Origin: Lacrimispora sp. 210928-DFI.3.58
GTDB lineage: Bacteria; Bacillota; Clostridia; Lachnospirales; Lachnospiraceae
DNA: 64,000 nucleotides
Reading direction: 5' to 3'
Assembly (NCBI RefSeq): GCF_020554865.1
Contig: NZ_JAJCIC010000008.1
Coordinates: forward strand, 74,513-138,512
Below are positions 1 through 8,514 of this stretch, piece by piece. Made by a program: the position numbers and the translations under genes. Under the pieces are notes generated by a model, which ran no database searches, was not told the DNA's origin, and saw only the letters and a list, made by a program, of their open reading frames with translations. Numbering within the stretch: position 1 is the first letter of the stretch; the number at the start of each line of letters is the position of its first letter.

Positions 1-1358
1 AGAGAAAAAATACGATCATAGCTGATTTTACAACAGGGAGCGTGCCGAAAAAGATGCTGCAGTTTGCCCTGCCCCTTATCCTGTCGGGAATGCTGCAGAC
101 AGTGTACAGCATGGTGGATATGATGGTAGTGGGAAAATTTGTGGGAGGAGCCGCGCTGTCGGCAGTATCTATTGGCGGGGATGTGCTTACCATGCTGACC
201 TTTGCCTCCATGGGGATCGCCAATGCTGCCCAGATCATCATTTCCCAGTATATTGGAGCCGGGCGCAGGGATATGGTGGTGAAGCTGATCGGTACGCTGT
301 TCACCTTCCTGCTGGGCTGCGCTGTCTGTCTGACCGTGGTCTGTCTTACGATCCGGGGGCATATCATGAATTGGGTCAATACGCCGCCTGAGGCCTGGGA
401 TTATGCGAAGGATTACATAACCACATGCATCATTGGACTGGTGTTCATATATGGATATAACCTTGTCAGTGCGATCCTGCGCGGTATGGGAGACTCCAAA
501 AGACCCTTTGCCTTTATTGCCATTGCCTCTGTGCTGAATCTGATCCTTGACCTTGTTTTTATCGGGAGATTCCATATGGCTGCCTTTGGCGCGGCCCTGG
601 CCACTGTGATCGGACAGGGGATCAGCTTTTTCTGTGCTCTCTTTGTCTTGTTTAAGGAGCGGGAGGAGATCGGATTTGACTTTCGTCCCTCCAGCTTCCG
701 TATGGACAGGCAGGTCATGGGGCCACTTTTAAAGCTGGGGATCCCCATGATGATCCAGTCGGCATCGATCACATTTTCCAAACTCTTTGTGAATTCCTGG
801 ATCAATTCCTATGGCTATGTTGCCTCGGCTGTGTCGGGTATTGGGACAAAGCTGGACACCATCAGCAATACCTTTGCCCAGGCCATCAATGCGGCGGGAG
901 GTACCATGATCGCCCAAAATATCGGAGCCGGGAAAATAAAACGCGTTCCGAAGGCAATGGCGACCGCCTTTTTCATGGCCTTTTCCATTGCGTTTCCACT
1001 GGGGCTTGTCACCTTCCTTTTCCCGCAGGCGGTATTTGGTCTGTTCTGCGAGGAAGCGCCGATCCTGGAGATGGCCATGACCTATGTCCCGGTGGCTGTG
1101 CTGCTGTTCCTCAGCAGCGCCATGAGAGTACCCATGTTCTCACTGATCAATGGCTCCGGCATGTCAAAGCTGAATCTGGCAGTGGCGCTGTTGGACGGGC
1201 TTGTTATGCGCATCGGCCTTGCACTGATTTTGGGCCTGGCTTGTGGGATGGGAGTCTATGGGTTCTGGTACGGACATGCGGCATCCAGCTTTGTGCCCTT
1301 TGTGATTGGAGGGGTTTATTTCCTGTCAGGGAAATGGAAGACAGGAAAGGCGATCTAG
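1..1358 (+). CDS. MATE family multidrug/Na+ efflux transporter (5' end outside window)
   Basis: This is an integral membrane antiporter of the MATE (MOP superfamily) fold, which exports cationic drugs or metabolites using a Na+ or H+ gradient. About 450 residues are visible, with roughly twelve hydrophobic segments arranged as two similar halves; the first contains LPLILSGMLQTVYSMVDMM, typical of helix 1. The frame stays open to the left edge (readable from base 3), and the residues just before the GTG at 42 (ADFTTGS) continue the usual MATE N-terminus. That GTG is therefore internal and the true start lies outside the window. The gene ends 30 bp before the OLD-type ATPase gene. The substrate cannot be told from sequence. 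Confidence 0.93.
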   Translation, partial: RKNTIIADFTTGSVPKKMLQFALPLILSGMLQTVYSMVDMMVVGKFVGGAALSAVSIGGDVLTMLTFASMGIANAAQIIISQYIGAGRRDMVVKLIGTLFTFLLGCAVCLTVVCLTIRGHIMNWVNTPPEAWDYAKDYITTCIIGLVFIYGYNLVSAILRGMGDSKRPFAFIAIASVLNLILDLVFIGRFHMAAFGAALATVIGQGISFFCALFVLFKEREEIGFDFRPSSFRMDRQVMGPLLKLGIPMMIQSASITFSKLFVNSWINSYGYVASAVSGIGTKLDTISNTFAQAINAAGGTMIAQNIGAGKIKRVPKAMATAFFMAFSIAFPLGLVTFLFPQAVFGLFCEEAPILEMAMTYVPVAVLLFLSSAMRVPMFSLINGSGMSKLNLAVALLDGLVMRIGLALILGLACGMGVYGFWYGHAASSFVPFVIGGVYFLSGKWKTGKAI

Positions 1359-1388
1359 GGCCGGCCGACAGCATAGAAGGAGGCAACC

Positions 1389-3239
1389 ATGCAGCTGATC
1401 TCACTTCACATTAAAAATTTTAAATCCATTCAGGACCTGGAGCTTTCGGATCTGGAGCAGGCTCTGATCCTGGTGGGAAAAAATAATACGGGAAAGACAG
1501 GTATCCTGGATGCTGTCCGGGCGGCGTTCGGCTGTTACTGTGTGACAGAAGCGGATTTTAATGAAAAAAAGCAGAATATCGAGATTTCTGCTGTGCTGGC
1601 GCTGAACGATGAGGATCTTATGCGCCTTCACGCTGCGGGGAGTATCAGCACCTACAAACGTTTTGAGGCCTGGAAGAGGGATTTCTGCACAAAGCTGCCT
1701 TCTTTTCAGGACGGAAGGCTGTCCTTTACCTGCGTCATCAACCAGCGCGGAGAGCTCCGTTACCAGGACGGCCTGCACAAGCACAACCGCTATCTGCCGC
1801 AGCTGTTTCCGAGGCTGTATTTTATTGGCACAGAGCGGAACGTGAAGCCCTTTCAGGAGGATCTTCTGATGTCCCAGGAGGAGGAACAGCTGATCCGCCT
1901 CCGTGGAGGCCGCTGCATGTTCGATTCGGCCAAAGCCTGCAACCAGTGCTTTAGCTGTATTGGGCTGATCAACCAGAAGAAGCCGGAGGCATTGAACGTG
2001 ATAGAAACCGCAAAGCTTCTGGAATATAAGATGTACCAGCTGAATCTCAACGACTTTTCCCGCAGAGTCAATGAGAACTACCGGAAAAATGGCGGCCGGG
2101 AGGAGATACTCTATACCTTGACCTGTGACCCGGACACCCTTTTCCACGTGACTGCCGAGGCCTGGCATGAGGAGCAGCAGCGCTTAAGTGCAGTGGAGCA
2201 TTTGGGAAACGGCATGAAGAGCATTTACATGCTGTCCCTTCTGGAGACCTACATTGAAAATGAAAAGAAGATCCCCAGCATCATCCTGGTAGAATATCCG
2301 GAGCTGTTTCTGCACCCGTCCCTGCAGAAAACTGCCGGGGAGATCCTCTACCGCCTGTCAAAGAAAAACCAGGTGATCTTCTCCACCCACTCTCCGGCCA
2401 TGATCTCCAATTTTACCAGCCGTCAGCTAAGGCAGGTGGTGCTGGATCCGGAGGGCTACTCTATGATCCGGCCTCATGCAGACATTGACCAGATACTGGA
2501 CGACTTAGGCTACAGCGCCAATGATCTCCTGAATGTGGGTTTTGTGTTTATCGTGGAGGGAAAACAGGACAAAAGCCGTCTGCCCCTGCTTCTGGAAAAA
2601 TATTATTCCGAGATCCACAGCCCGGACGGCACGCTGTCCCGGATCGCTATCATCACCACCAACAGCTGCACCAACATCCGCACCTACGCCAACTTAAAAT
2701 ATATGAATCAGGTCTACCTGCGGGATCAGTTTTTGATGATCCGGGACGGCGACGGAAAGGACCCGGACCAGCTGGCAGGACAGCTGTGCAGGTATTACGA
2801 TGAGCGCAGCCTGGAGGACGCCGACAAGCTTCCAAAAGTCCGCCGGAGGAATGTGCTGATCCTGAAGTATTATTCCTTTGAGAACTATTTCCTGAATCCG
2901 GAGATCATGGCCCGCCTGGGGATTGTGGAAAGCGAGGAGGCCTTCTGGGAGACGCTGTTTGCAAAGTGGAAGGAATATCTGTACCGCTTAAGCAGCGGAC
3001 GGGCTCTGACAGAGGCTTTGGGAAAGGAGATTGATTCCATCGGGGAGCTGAAGGAGCATTTTGAGGACATTAAGATCCATATACGGGGACATAATCTGTA
3101 TGACATTTTTTATGGGCCCTTTAAGGACAGAGAGACGGAGATTTTGAGGCAGTATATTGATCTCGCTCCGCGGGAGGATTTTAGGGATATTCTGGATGGG
3201 ATCGAGGTGTTTCCATTTTTTGATTGCAGGAAGGTATGA
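1389..3239 (+). CDS. OLD-family ATPase with C-terminal TOPRIM nuclease domain
   Basis: This 616-residue protein combines an ABC/SMC-like ATPase and a TOPRIM domain, the layout of single-gene OLD (overcoming lysogenization defect) nucleases. Visible motifs are a Walker A GKNNTGKT at residues 30-37, a signature-like stretch LGNGMKS near 275, a Walker B IILVEYPE near 300, and an H-loop FSTHSP. The TOPRIM part carries FIVEGKQDKSRLP followed by IRDGDGKD, the expected acidic metal ligands. Unusually, a cysteine cluster (C176, C184, C187, C190; Cx7CxxCxxC) lies in the ATPase half and could bind zinc or an Fe-S cluster. No UvrD-like or methylase partner is adjacent. OLD proteins act in phage defence or DNA repair; the role here is not established. 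An AAGGAGG-like site precedes the ATG. Confidence 0.88.
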   Translation: MQLISLHIKNFKSIQDLELSDLEQALILVGKNNTGKTGILDAVRAAFGCYCVTEADFNEKKQNIEISAVLALNDEDLMRLHAAGSISTYKRFEAWKRDFCTKLPSFQDGRLSFTCVINQRGELRYQDGLHKHNRYLPQLFPRLYFIGTERNVKPFQEDLLMSQEEEQLIRLRGGRCMFDSAKACNQCFSCIGLINQKKPEALNVIETAKLLEYKMYQLNLNDFSRRVNENYRKNGGREEILYTLTCDPDTLFHVTAEAWHEEQQRLSAVEHLGNGMKSIYMLSLLETYIENEKKIPSIILVEYPELFLHPSLQKTAGEILYRLSKKNQVIFSTHSPAMISNFTSRQLRQVVLDPEGYSMIRPHADIDQILDDLGYSANDLLNVGFVFIVEGKQDKSRLPLLLEKYYSEIHSPDGTLSRIAIITTNSCTNIRTYANLKYMNQVYLRDQFLMIRDGDGKDPDQLAGQLCRYYDERSLEDADKLPKVRRRNVLILKYYSFENYFLNPEIMARLGIVESEEAFWETLFAKWKEYLYRLSSGRALTEALGKEIDSIGELKEHFEDIKIHIRGHNLYDIFYGPFKDRETEILRQYIDLAPREDFRDILDGIEVFPFFDCRKV

Positions 3240-3242
3240 TAT

Positions 3243-3266
3243 GGGGGCAGTTGCCCCCTTTCTTCT
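3243..3266 (+). terminator. Rho-independent terminator after the OLD gene
   Basis: GGGGGC (3243-3248), loop AGTT and GCCCCC (3253-3258) form a GC-rich stem, followed directly by TTTCTTCTT. It sits 3 bp after the stop codon of the OLD-type gene and isolates it from the downstream sugar operon. Confidence 0.85.
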
Positions 3267-3273
3267 TGCAGTA

Positions 3274-3292
3274 TTTTGAAACGTATAAAAAT
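3274..3292. promoter_or_regulatory. Upstream LacI-type operator (O1) of the sugar operon
   Basis: TTTTGAAACGTATAAAAAT shares 18 of 19 bases with O2 at 3395-3413. The core GAAACGT resembles half of the GAAACGTTTC palindromes bound by LacI-family proteins. It lies upstream of the -35 box, and its centre is 122 bp from that of O2, which would suit DNA looping by a tetrameric repressor. The likely ligand is the LacI protein encoded at 8515. Confidence 0.6.
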
Positions 3293-3351
3293 AAAAAATT
3301 ATAGAATTAGTAGTCAATAACACAAAATACATACAAAAATTAGAAAGCATA

Positions 3352-3380
3352 TTGACAAAAATAGATAAAAATAGTATTAT
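3352..3380 (+). promoter_or_regulatory. Sigma-A promoter of the rare-sugar operon
   Basis: TTGACA (3352-3357), a 17-bp spacer and TATTAT (3375-3380) form a near-consensus vegetative promoter. Operator O2 begins 14 bp after the -10 box, so a bound repressor would overlap the transcription start or block early elongation. Confidence 0.8.
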
Positions 3381-3394
3381 TTAATCACTAAAAT

Positions 3395-3413
3395 GTTTTG
3401 AAACGTTTAAAAA
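3395..3413. promoter_or_regulatory. Downstream LacI-type operator (O2)
   Basis: TTTTGAAACGTTTAAAAAT is a near palindrome centred on AACGTT and is the better match of the O1/O2 pair. It overlaps the expected start region of the transcript for the genes from 3432 onward. The adjacent AAAAGAGGGG forms the ribosome-binding region of the first permease. Confidence 0.65.
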
Positions 3414-3431
3414 TAAAAAGAGGGGTTTTAT

Positions 3432-4319
3432 ATGAAGGAGAAGAAAACGATTTTTCCGCTTCTGCTGATACTGCCCACACTGCTGTTTTTGGCAGTATTC
3501 TGCGTGTACCCTATGGTCCGAGGCTTCGGGTATGCTCTAACGGATTATGAGAGGAGCAATCCTCTTGGCAGCCAATTTGTGGGATTGGAGAATTTTATCA
3601 AGATTTTCAAGGAAGACAGGGTATTTCGGGGCGCCCTGCTCACATCGGTAAAATGGGTGGTGCTTCAGGTAGGGCTTCAGCTTCTATTTGGAATGATATT
3701 TGCCTTGATCCTTAACCAGGAGTTTGTGGGGAGAGGTTTTGTGCGTACCTTTTGCTTTGCCCCTTGGGCTGTGTCCGGCGTACTCACCACTATGCTGTGG
3801 CTTCTGATCTACAATGAACACATCGGATTATTGAACAATGTATTGAAATTAGTTGGATTTGGGCATATTTCAAAGGCGTGGGTTCAAAATCTTGATACGG
3901 CCTTTGGCTCATTGGTCATTGCAGAGTTATGGCGCGGAATTCCATTTTTTACCATAAGCCTTCTGGGAGGACTTCAGACGGTTTCTCATGACCTGTACGA
4001 ATCCGCCAGGATCGATGGGGCCAGCTCATGGGATTGCTTCTGGAGGATTACGCTTCCATTTATGAAGGAGTCCATTGTATTTGCTGCTTTAATGAGGACT
4101 ATTTGGGAATTCCGATCAGTAGACATGATCATGACCATGACAAACGGAGGGCCAGTGAGGAGAACATTGACACTGCCTATCTACATGTACCAGACCTCCA
4201 TAGAGAATGGCAAGTACGGATATGGTTCTGCTTTGACGGTGATCCTGTTCCTGATTATGACATTTTATGTATGCTTCTACTTAAAGATCAATGACTTTGG
4301 AAAGGGGGTAAATGAGTGA
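3432..4319 (+). CDS. Sugar ABC transporter permease, MalF/UgpA type
   Basis: This 295-residue inner-membrane permease belongs to the CUT1 carbohydrate importer class. It has six predicted hydrophobic segments, beginning with a helix right after the charged MKEKK N-terminus. The EAA loop that docks onto the ATPase is present (ESARIDGASSWDCFWRITLP). It is the first gene of the long operon and overlaps the next permease gene by 4 bp, so the two should be translationally coupled and form a heterodimer. No ATPase gene occurs in the operon. CUT1 systems in Clostridia commonly borrow a shared MsmK/UgpC-type ATPase encoded elsewhere, which is inferred here. Confidence 0.93.
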   Translation: MKEKKTIFPLLLILPTLLFLAVFCVYPMVRGFGYALTDYERSNPLGSQFVGLENFIKIFKEDRVFRGALLTSVKWVVLQVGLQLLFGMIFALILNQEFVGRGFVRTFCFAPWAVSGVLTTMLWLLIYNEHIGLLNNVLKLVGFGHISKAWVQNLDTAFGSLVIAELWRGIPFFTISLLGGLQTVSHDLYESARIDGASSWDCFWRITLPFMKESIVFAALMRTIWEFRSVDMIMTMTNGGPVRRTLTLPIYMYQTSIENGKYGYGSALTVILFLIMTFYVCFYLKINDFGKGVNE

Positions 4320-5161
4320 TGAAGATAAAAACGAAACAACGGGTAAAGCGTTTCCTTTTGCTTTGGCTTCCTATGCTCCTATTTCTCCTGTTTATCGGGA
4401 TTCCCCTGTTTTGGGCAGTATCCCTTTCACTAAGGGAAGGGAAGTCTGTTATCAGCGAGGCTTTCCGCCTGTTTCCCAATCCCGTTGTTTTTTCAAACTA
4501 TGTATATGTCTGGGTGAAGCAGCGTCTGTCAGGATTTTTTATCAACAGCGTGATACTGTCCTTTGGATCTGTGATAGTGATCGCAGTGCTTTCCCTATTC
4601 AACGGATACGCTCTCAGCCGGTATGATTTTCCGTTTAAAAAGGTGTTCATGATCCTGCTTTTGATGACCCAGATGATTCCTATCATTTTTAATATGACCT
4701 CAACCTTTCTGCTGATGAGCCGCCTGAGGCTGACGAACTCCATGTTCGGCATCATCCTTCTGTATATTGCCTCCGGGCTGCCCTACAACAGTTTGATGAT
4801 GAAGAGCTTTATAGGAGGAGTGCCAAAGGAGATTGACGAGGCAGCGGCCATTGACGGCTGCAACAGGGTCCAGATCATATTCAAGGTGATACTGCCCACG
4901 GTAGTGCCGGGATTCACTACCGTGATCGCCTATGCATTTATCAACTGCTGGAATGAGTACCTGCTGTCCTACACGCTGCTCACAGACTCTAAGAAATTCC
5001 CTATATCAGTGGGATTAAAATATCTGGTAGGAGAATACAGCACAGACTATGCGGTGCTGGCGGCAGGAAGCATTATTGCGCTGATTCCGCCTATCCTGCT
5101 GTTTGCATATGTTCAAAAGAATTTGGTAAGCGGTATGAGTGCAGGCGCTGTAAAGGGATAA
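4316..5161 (+). CDS. Sugar ABC transporter permease, MalG/UgpE type
   Basis: This is the second CUT1 permease, 281 residues with about six membrane segments and the EAA loop DEAAAIDGCNRVQIIFKVIL. The ORF begins at a GTG at 4316 overlapping the upstream stop (GTGA). An ATG one codon later at 4319 (TGATG arrangement) is an equally good start, preceded by AAAGGGGG. The C-terminus (GMSAGAVKG) has the typical CUT1 MalG-like tail. It should partner the preceding permease and the solute-binding lipoprotein that follows to import an oligosaccharide, glycoside or polyol. Confidence 0.93.
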   Translation: MMKIKTKQRVKRFLLLWLPMLLFLLFIGIPLFWAVSLSLREGKSVISEAFRLFPNPVVFSNYVYVWVKQRLSGFFINSVILSFGSVIVIAVLSLFNGYALSRYDFPFKKVFMILLLMTQMIPIIFNMTSTFLLMSRLRLTNSMFGIILLYIASGLPYNSLMMKSFIGGVPKEIDEAAAIDGCNRVQIIFKVILPTVVPGFTTVIAYAFINCWNEYLLSYTLLTDSKKFPISVGLKYLVGEYSTDYAVLAAGSIIALIPPILLFAYVQKNLVSGMSAGAVKG

Positions 5162-5213
5162 TGGTAACCATTATATAAGGTTTTCACAATATTTATAAAA
5201 AGGAGAGGGAACG

Positions 5214-6596
5214 ATGAGAAAAAAGACAAAACAGCTTATGGCATTGGCAATGGCAGCAGTGATGGGTTTGACTGCCTGCAGCGGGGGAAGCGAAGGCAGT
5301 GCAGGGGGAACCACAGCTGCTACGTCAAAAGAGACCGCAGCAAAAGCGGCCGAGGGAGAAGCAAAGGAGGGCGCTTTAGGCGGTGGAGAGCAGATCACAC
5401 TTTCCCTGTGGATGTCCTTTGCACCGGCGGAAAGGCAGGAATCAGTAGAAAAGGTGGTTGCAGAATATGAGGCAGAGCATCCAAATGTAAAGGTGGATAT
5501 CACCTATCTCCCTGACGGAGGACTGGAAAAGGCCAGGCCAGCCTATGCAGCAGGAGAAGGGCCGGATGTTTACAGGGTAGGCATTGATCCCGAGTTCATC
5601 AAGGCAGGTTATGTGATTCCGTTGAACCAGTATGTGGACAGCTGGGAAGGCCGGGAAAACATGCTGGATAGTGCTATCAATTATGCAAAAAGCTATGATA
5701 CCACAGGGGCCGGAAATCTCTACTACATGCCAATCGGCGCAACTGTCACTACCTTCTGGGTACGTTCAGACTGGATGAAGGAGGCAGGTGTGGATATCGA
5801 CACCTGGGAGCATTTCTTTGAGGCTGTCCCGGCTATGACAGATAAGAGCCAGGAAAAATACGGTCTGGCAATCCGCGGAGGCTCAGGGGGCATGCTGTTC
5901 TTAGAGGCAATGATGTACTCCTACTCCGGTCTGACCTCTCTGTTTGATGAAAATGGAAAGACCACGATCAATGATCCAAGACATGTGGAGTTCGTTGATA
6001 AATATCTGGGCTTCTACAACAAGTGCACAGCAGAGGGCGACATTGGATATGATTACATTGCATTATCTGCGGCCTTTGACGCACAAAAGGCAGGAATCAT
6101 CATTCACAACCTGGGTTCTGCCAATGATCACCTGAATGCATTTGACGGAGATATGACGAAGTTCGAGGCAAAGGGAATGCCTTTAAATGAAGGAGGGACC
6201 TCTGTGAACCCAATGAAGGCAGACGATGGCTTTATGATCTCTTCCTCCTGTAAGCACCCGGATGAGGCATTTGAACTGATTGCGAAATTCTCCCAGGGCG
6301 AGGGCCTAAGCGAGCACTGCCGCCAGTGGGGTAACATTCCTATGAACAAGGAAGTTCTGGAACAGGCAGAATGGCTTAAGGAATATCCGTGGTTTAAGGC
6401 GGCAGCAGACCTGCTTCTCAGCGATACTACCGTATTCTATGACGGCTATGTATGGCTTCCGAACCGCAAGAATATTTTAAATGAAATGCAGACCTATTCC
6501 CAGGAGGTTATGGTAGGACAGATGAGTGCCCAGGAATTCCTGGATATCTGGGCAGAAAAAGTCCAGCAGGACTATGATGAGAATGTAAAAAAGTAA
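5214..6596 (+). CDS. Sugar-binding lipoprotein of the ABC importer (SBP family 1)
   Basis: This 460-residue extracellular substrate-binding protein has an N-terminal lipoprotein signal (basic MRKKTKQ, a hydrophobic stretch and lipobox LTAC with the modified cysteine near residue 22). A Gly/Ser/Ala/Glu-rich linker follows. The mature domain shows the family pattern SLWMSFAPAERQESVEKVV...YEAEHPNVKVDITYLP. It is anchored outside the membrane and delivers ligand to the two upstream permeases. A good AGGAGAGG site precedes the ATG. The closest class would be family 1/MalE-like; the ligand is not deducible, but catabolic neighbours point to a pentose, uronate or glycoside rather than maltose. Confidence 0.92.
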   Translation: MRKKTKQLMALAMAAVMGLTACSGGSEGSAGGTTAATSKETAAKAAEGEAKEGALGGGEQITLSLWMSFAPAERQESVEKVVAEYEAEHPNVKVDITYLPDGGLEKARPAYAAGEGPDVYRVGIDPEFIKAGYVIPLNQYVDSWEGRENMLDSAINYAKSYDTTGAGNLYYMPIGATVTTFWVRSDWMKEAGVDIDTWEHFFEAVPAMTDKSQEKYGLAIRGGSGGMLFLEAMMYSYSGLTSLFDENGKTTINDPRHVEFVDKYLGFYNKCTAEGDIGYDYIALSAAFDAQKAGIIIHNLGSANDHLNAFDGDMTKFEAKGMPLNEGGTSVNPMKADDGFMISSSCKHPDEAFELIAKFSQGEGLSEHCRQWGNIPMNKEVLEQAEWLKEYPWFKAAADLLLSDTTVFYDGYVWLPNRKNILNEMQTYSQEVMVGQMSAQEFLDIWAEKVQQDYDENVKK

Positions 6597-6639
6597 AAAC
6601 TGTGATAAAATGACTATAATGTAAAGCAGGGGGGATATC

Positions 6640-7683
6640 ATGAGCTATCAGAGAGATTTTAAACAGCGGATCAAGGCGGCAGTCATAGGAGCAGGTTCTC
6701 ATTGCTACCGCAATATCCTGCCTTCCATGACATATCTTCCGATAGAGCTTCTGGCAGTCTGCGATGTGAATATGGAAGCAGCCGCATATACGGCAAAGCA
6801 GTACGGCTGCCAGGCTTATAAGAGTTCCGGGGAAATGTTTCAGAAGGAGCCTGAAATTGAGGCTGTATTTATCAGTGTGGGAGCAGCTCTTCATCCGTCC
6901 CTGATACTGGAGTCACTTAACTGGGGCAGGCATGTGTGGGTGGAAAAGCCCATCTGCCTGCGGGCCAGCCAGATAAAAGATATGATGGAAAAACGCGGTG
7001 ACCGGGTGGTGGTGGCTGGACTGAAAAAGGCCTTTACCCCGGCTGCTGAGAAGGCGAGGGAGCTGATAGCGTCACCGGAATATGGAAAGTTAAATTCTAT
7101 TCTGGCCGTTTATCCAATGTCCATGCCTGAGGAAGGGAAAACGGTTTTAGAGAATGGAAGCATGCCAAACTGGCTGAGAAATGGAGTACATCCCCTTTCC
7201 TTTATGATCGGGGTGGCAGGCCATGTGGACAGTGTACAGGCGATTGTGAACCAAGCCGGCTTTGGGGCCGTGCTGCTCCAGTTTGAAAGCGGAGTCACAG
7301 GAACACTGCATCTGGCCTCGGGCCCTCAGCCGGATGCGGAGCGGTACAGCTTATTTGCAGATAAGTGGCAGTTGGATATTGAGGATGCAAGAGTTTCCCT
7401 GCGCAGAGGTATCTGTGATTTCAATTACAGAGGAACTACCAGCTACATTTCTCCTGCAGACAGAGGGGGATCCGTTGTATGGGATACCAACAGTTGTGTC
7501 GCCACTCTGGAAAACAAGGCGGAATTTGTGCAGGGGATGTACGGGGAAATGAAGTATTTCTGTGACTGTATCCTGGAAGGCCGGCGACCAGAGCTGGGAA
7601 GCCTGGAGATGGCTTTGGAGGTCATGGAGGTATATGAGGCAGCTCTTATCTCAGAAGGGAAAGTGGTAATGCTGCATTCATAG
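6640..7683 (+). CDS. Gfo/Idh/MocA family NAD(P)-dependent oxidoreductase
   Basis: This 347-residue dehydrogenase has an N-terminal Rossmann domain (AAVIGAGSHCYRNILPSM, then the acidic end of strand 2 in AVCDVN) and the family hallmark EKP motif in VWVEKPICL near residue 107. The C-terminal alpha/beta domain would hold the sugar. Family members oxidise sugars, inositols or glycosides at a ring hydroxyl, including 3-keto-glycoside-forming enzymes. The gene follows the transporter by 43 bp and is followed 15 bp later by a TIM-barrel isomerase, suggesting oxidation coupled to isomerisation or elimination. The substrate is unknown. A GGGGGG ribosome site precedes the ATG. Confidence 0.88.
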   Translation: MSYQRDFKQRIKAAVIGAGSHCYRNILPSMTYLPIELLAVCDVNMEAAAYTAKQYGCQAYKSSGEMFQKEPEIEAVFISVGAALHPSLILESLNWGRHVWVEKPICLRASQIKDMMEKRGDRVVVAGLKKAFTPAAEKARELIASPEYGKLNSILAVYPMSMPEEGKTVLENGSMPNWLRNGVHPLSFMIGVAGHVDSVQAIVNQAGFGAVLLQFESGVTGTLHLASGPQPDAERYSLFADKWQLDIEDARVSLRRGICDFNYRGTTSYISPADRGGSVVWDTNSCVATLENKAEFVQGMYGEMKYFCDCILEGRRPELGSLEMALEVMEVYEAALISEGKVVMLHS

Positions 7684-7698
7684 GGGGAAGAAGGGAAG

Positions 7699-8484
7699 AT
7701 GAAATTTGGTATTTGCACGGATATCGAATGGGTATCAGAGGTAAAGAAAGCAGGATTTGATTATATTGAGCTGAAGGCCTATGATGTTGCGCTGGCCGGG
7801 GAAGAGAAATTTTGGGAAATACAAAGAGAGCTTGCGATGGCAGGACTTCCTTGCGAGGCAGTGAACTTTTTCTATCCTCCTTCTCTTTCTGTGGTTGGTC
7901 CGCAGATTGATAAACAGCAGATTTCCTCCTATATTGGGCGGGCGCTGGAACGCTGTGAGAGACTGGGAGTCAGAATGATCACGGTTGGAAGTTCAAAGTC
8001 CAGACGGATTCCAGATGGATTTTCTGAACGGGAAGCCAGAGAGCAATTTTCCGGCCAGCTCTATCAGATTGGAGAGAGGGCAAAAGCATTTGGCGCTGTT
8101 GTTGCTATTGAGCCGATCCGCCCATCCTCCACCAATTTTATCAATACCATTGCCCAGGCAGCCGAAGTCTGCCGTATGACAGGCCATCCGGCAGTGAGGG
8201 TGATGGCAGACTATTATCAGATGTATGGAGCAGGTGACAATGTGGAAGAGATTGCACACCGCCGGGAGCTTATCTGCCACCTTCACACCATAGAGCTGGA
8301 GAGAAAATGCTATCCTGTAAATCTGGAGGATGATGGCCAGATAGCTCTGTTTCAGGCATATGGGGGAGAACGGGCCAGCATTGAAGGGGCAGATTTTACA
8401 GATGTAGATACAGCGGCTGCTGCCTTAAAGGCCATGAGGCATTATGAGGAGCAGGGAGCAAAAGTAAAAAATAACAAGAGATAA
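7699..8484 (+). CDS. Sugar phosphate isomerase/epimerase-like TIM-barrel protein (first of three)
   Basis: This 261-residue AP-endonuclease-2-like (xylose isomerase-like) TIM barrel contains FDYIELKAYD at strand 2, VAIEPIRPSSTNFINT with the conserved metal-binding Glu, VMADYYQMYG, and ICHLHTIELERK with the metal His. These are the usual divalent-metal ligands of epimerases/isomerases such as tagatose/allulose 3-epimerase and hydroxypyruvate isomerase. Coupled placement after the Gfo/Idh gene suggests it acts on the oxidised keto-sugar, either epimerising or eliminating. Which reaction it catalyses cannot be stated. Translation should begin at the ATG preceded by GGGGGAAGAAGGG. Confidence 0.82.
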   Translation: MKFGICTDIEWVSEVKKAGFDYIELKAYDVALAGEEKFWEIQRELAMAGLPCEAVNFFYPPSLSVVGPQIDKQQISSYIGRALERCERLGVRMITVGSSKSRRIPDGFSEREAREQFSGQLYQIGERAKAFGAVVAIEPIRPSSTNFINTIAQAAEVCRMTGHPAVRVMADYYQMYGAGDNVEEIAHRRELICHLHTIELERKCYPVNLEDDGQIALFQAYGGERASIEGADFTDVDTAAAALKAMRHYEEQGAKVKNNKR

Positions 8485-8514
8485 AAGCAGATCAGCAGCA
8501 AAGAGGGAATGAAT

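Noticed and set aside
1401..2168. 255-residue minus-strand frame opposite the OLD gene
   Set aside because: Antisense to a gene with intact Walker motifs; no ribosome site or family motif.
1389..3239. Gabija-type defence system
   Set aside because: The OLD-type protein resembles GajA in domain layout, but no UvrD-like GajB gene is adjacent (neighbours are a MATE exporter and a sugar operon).
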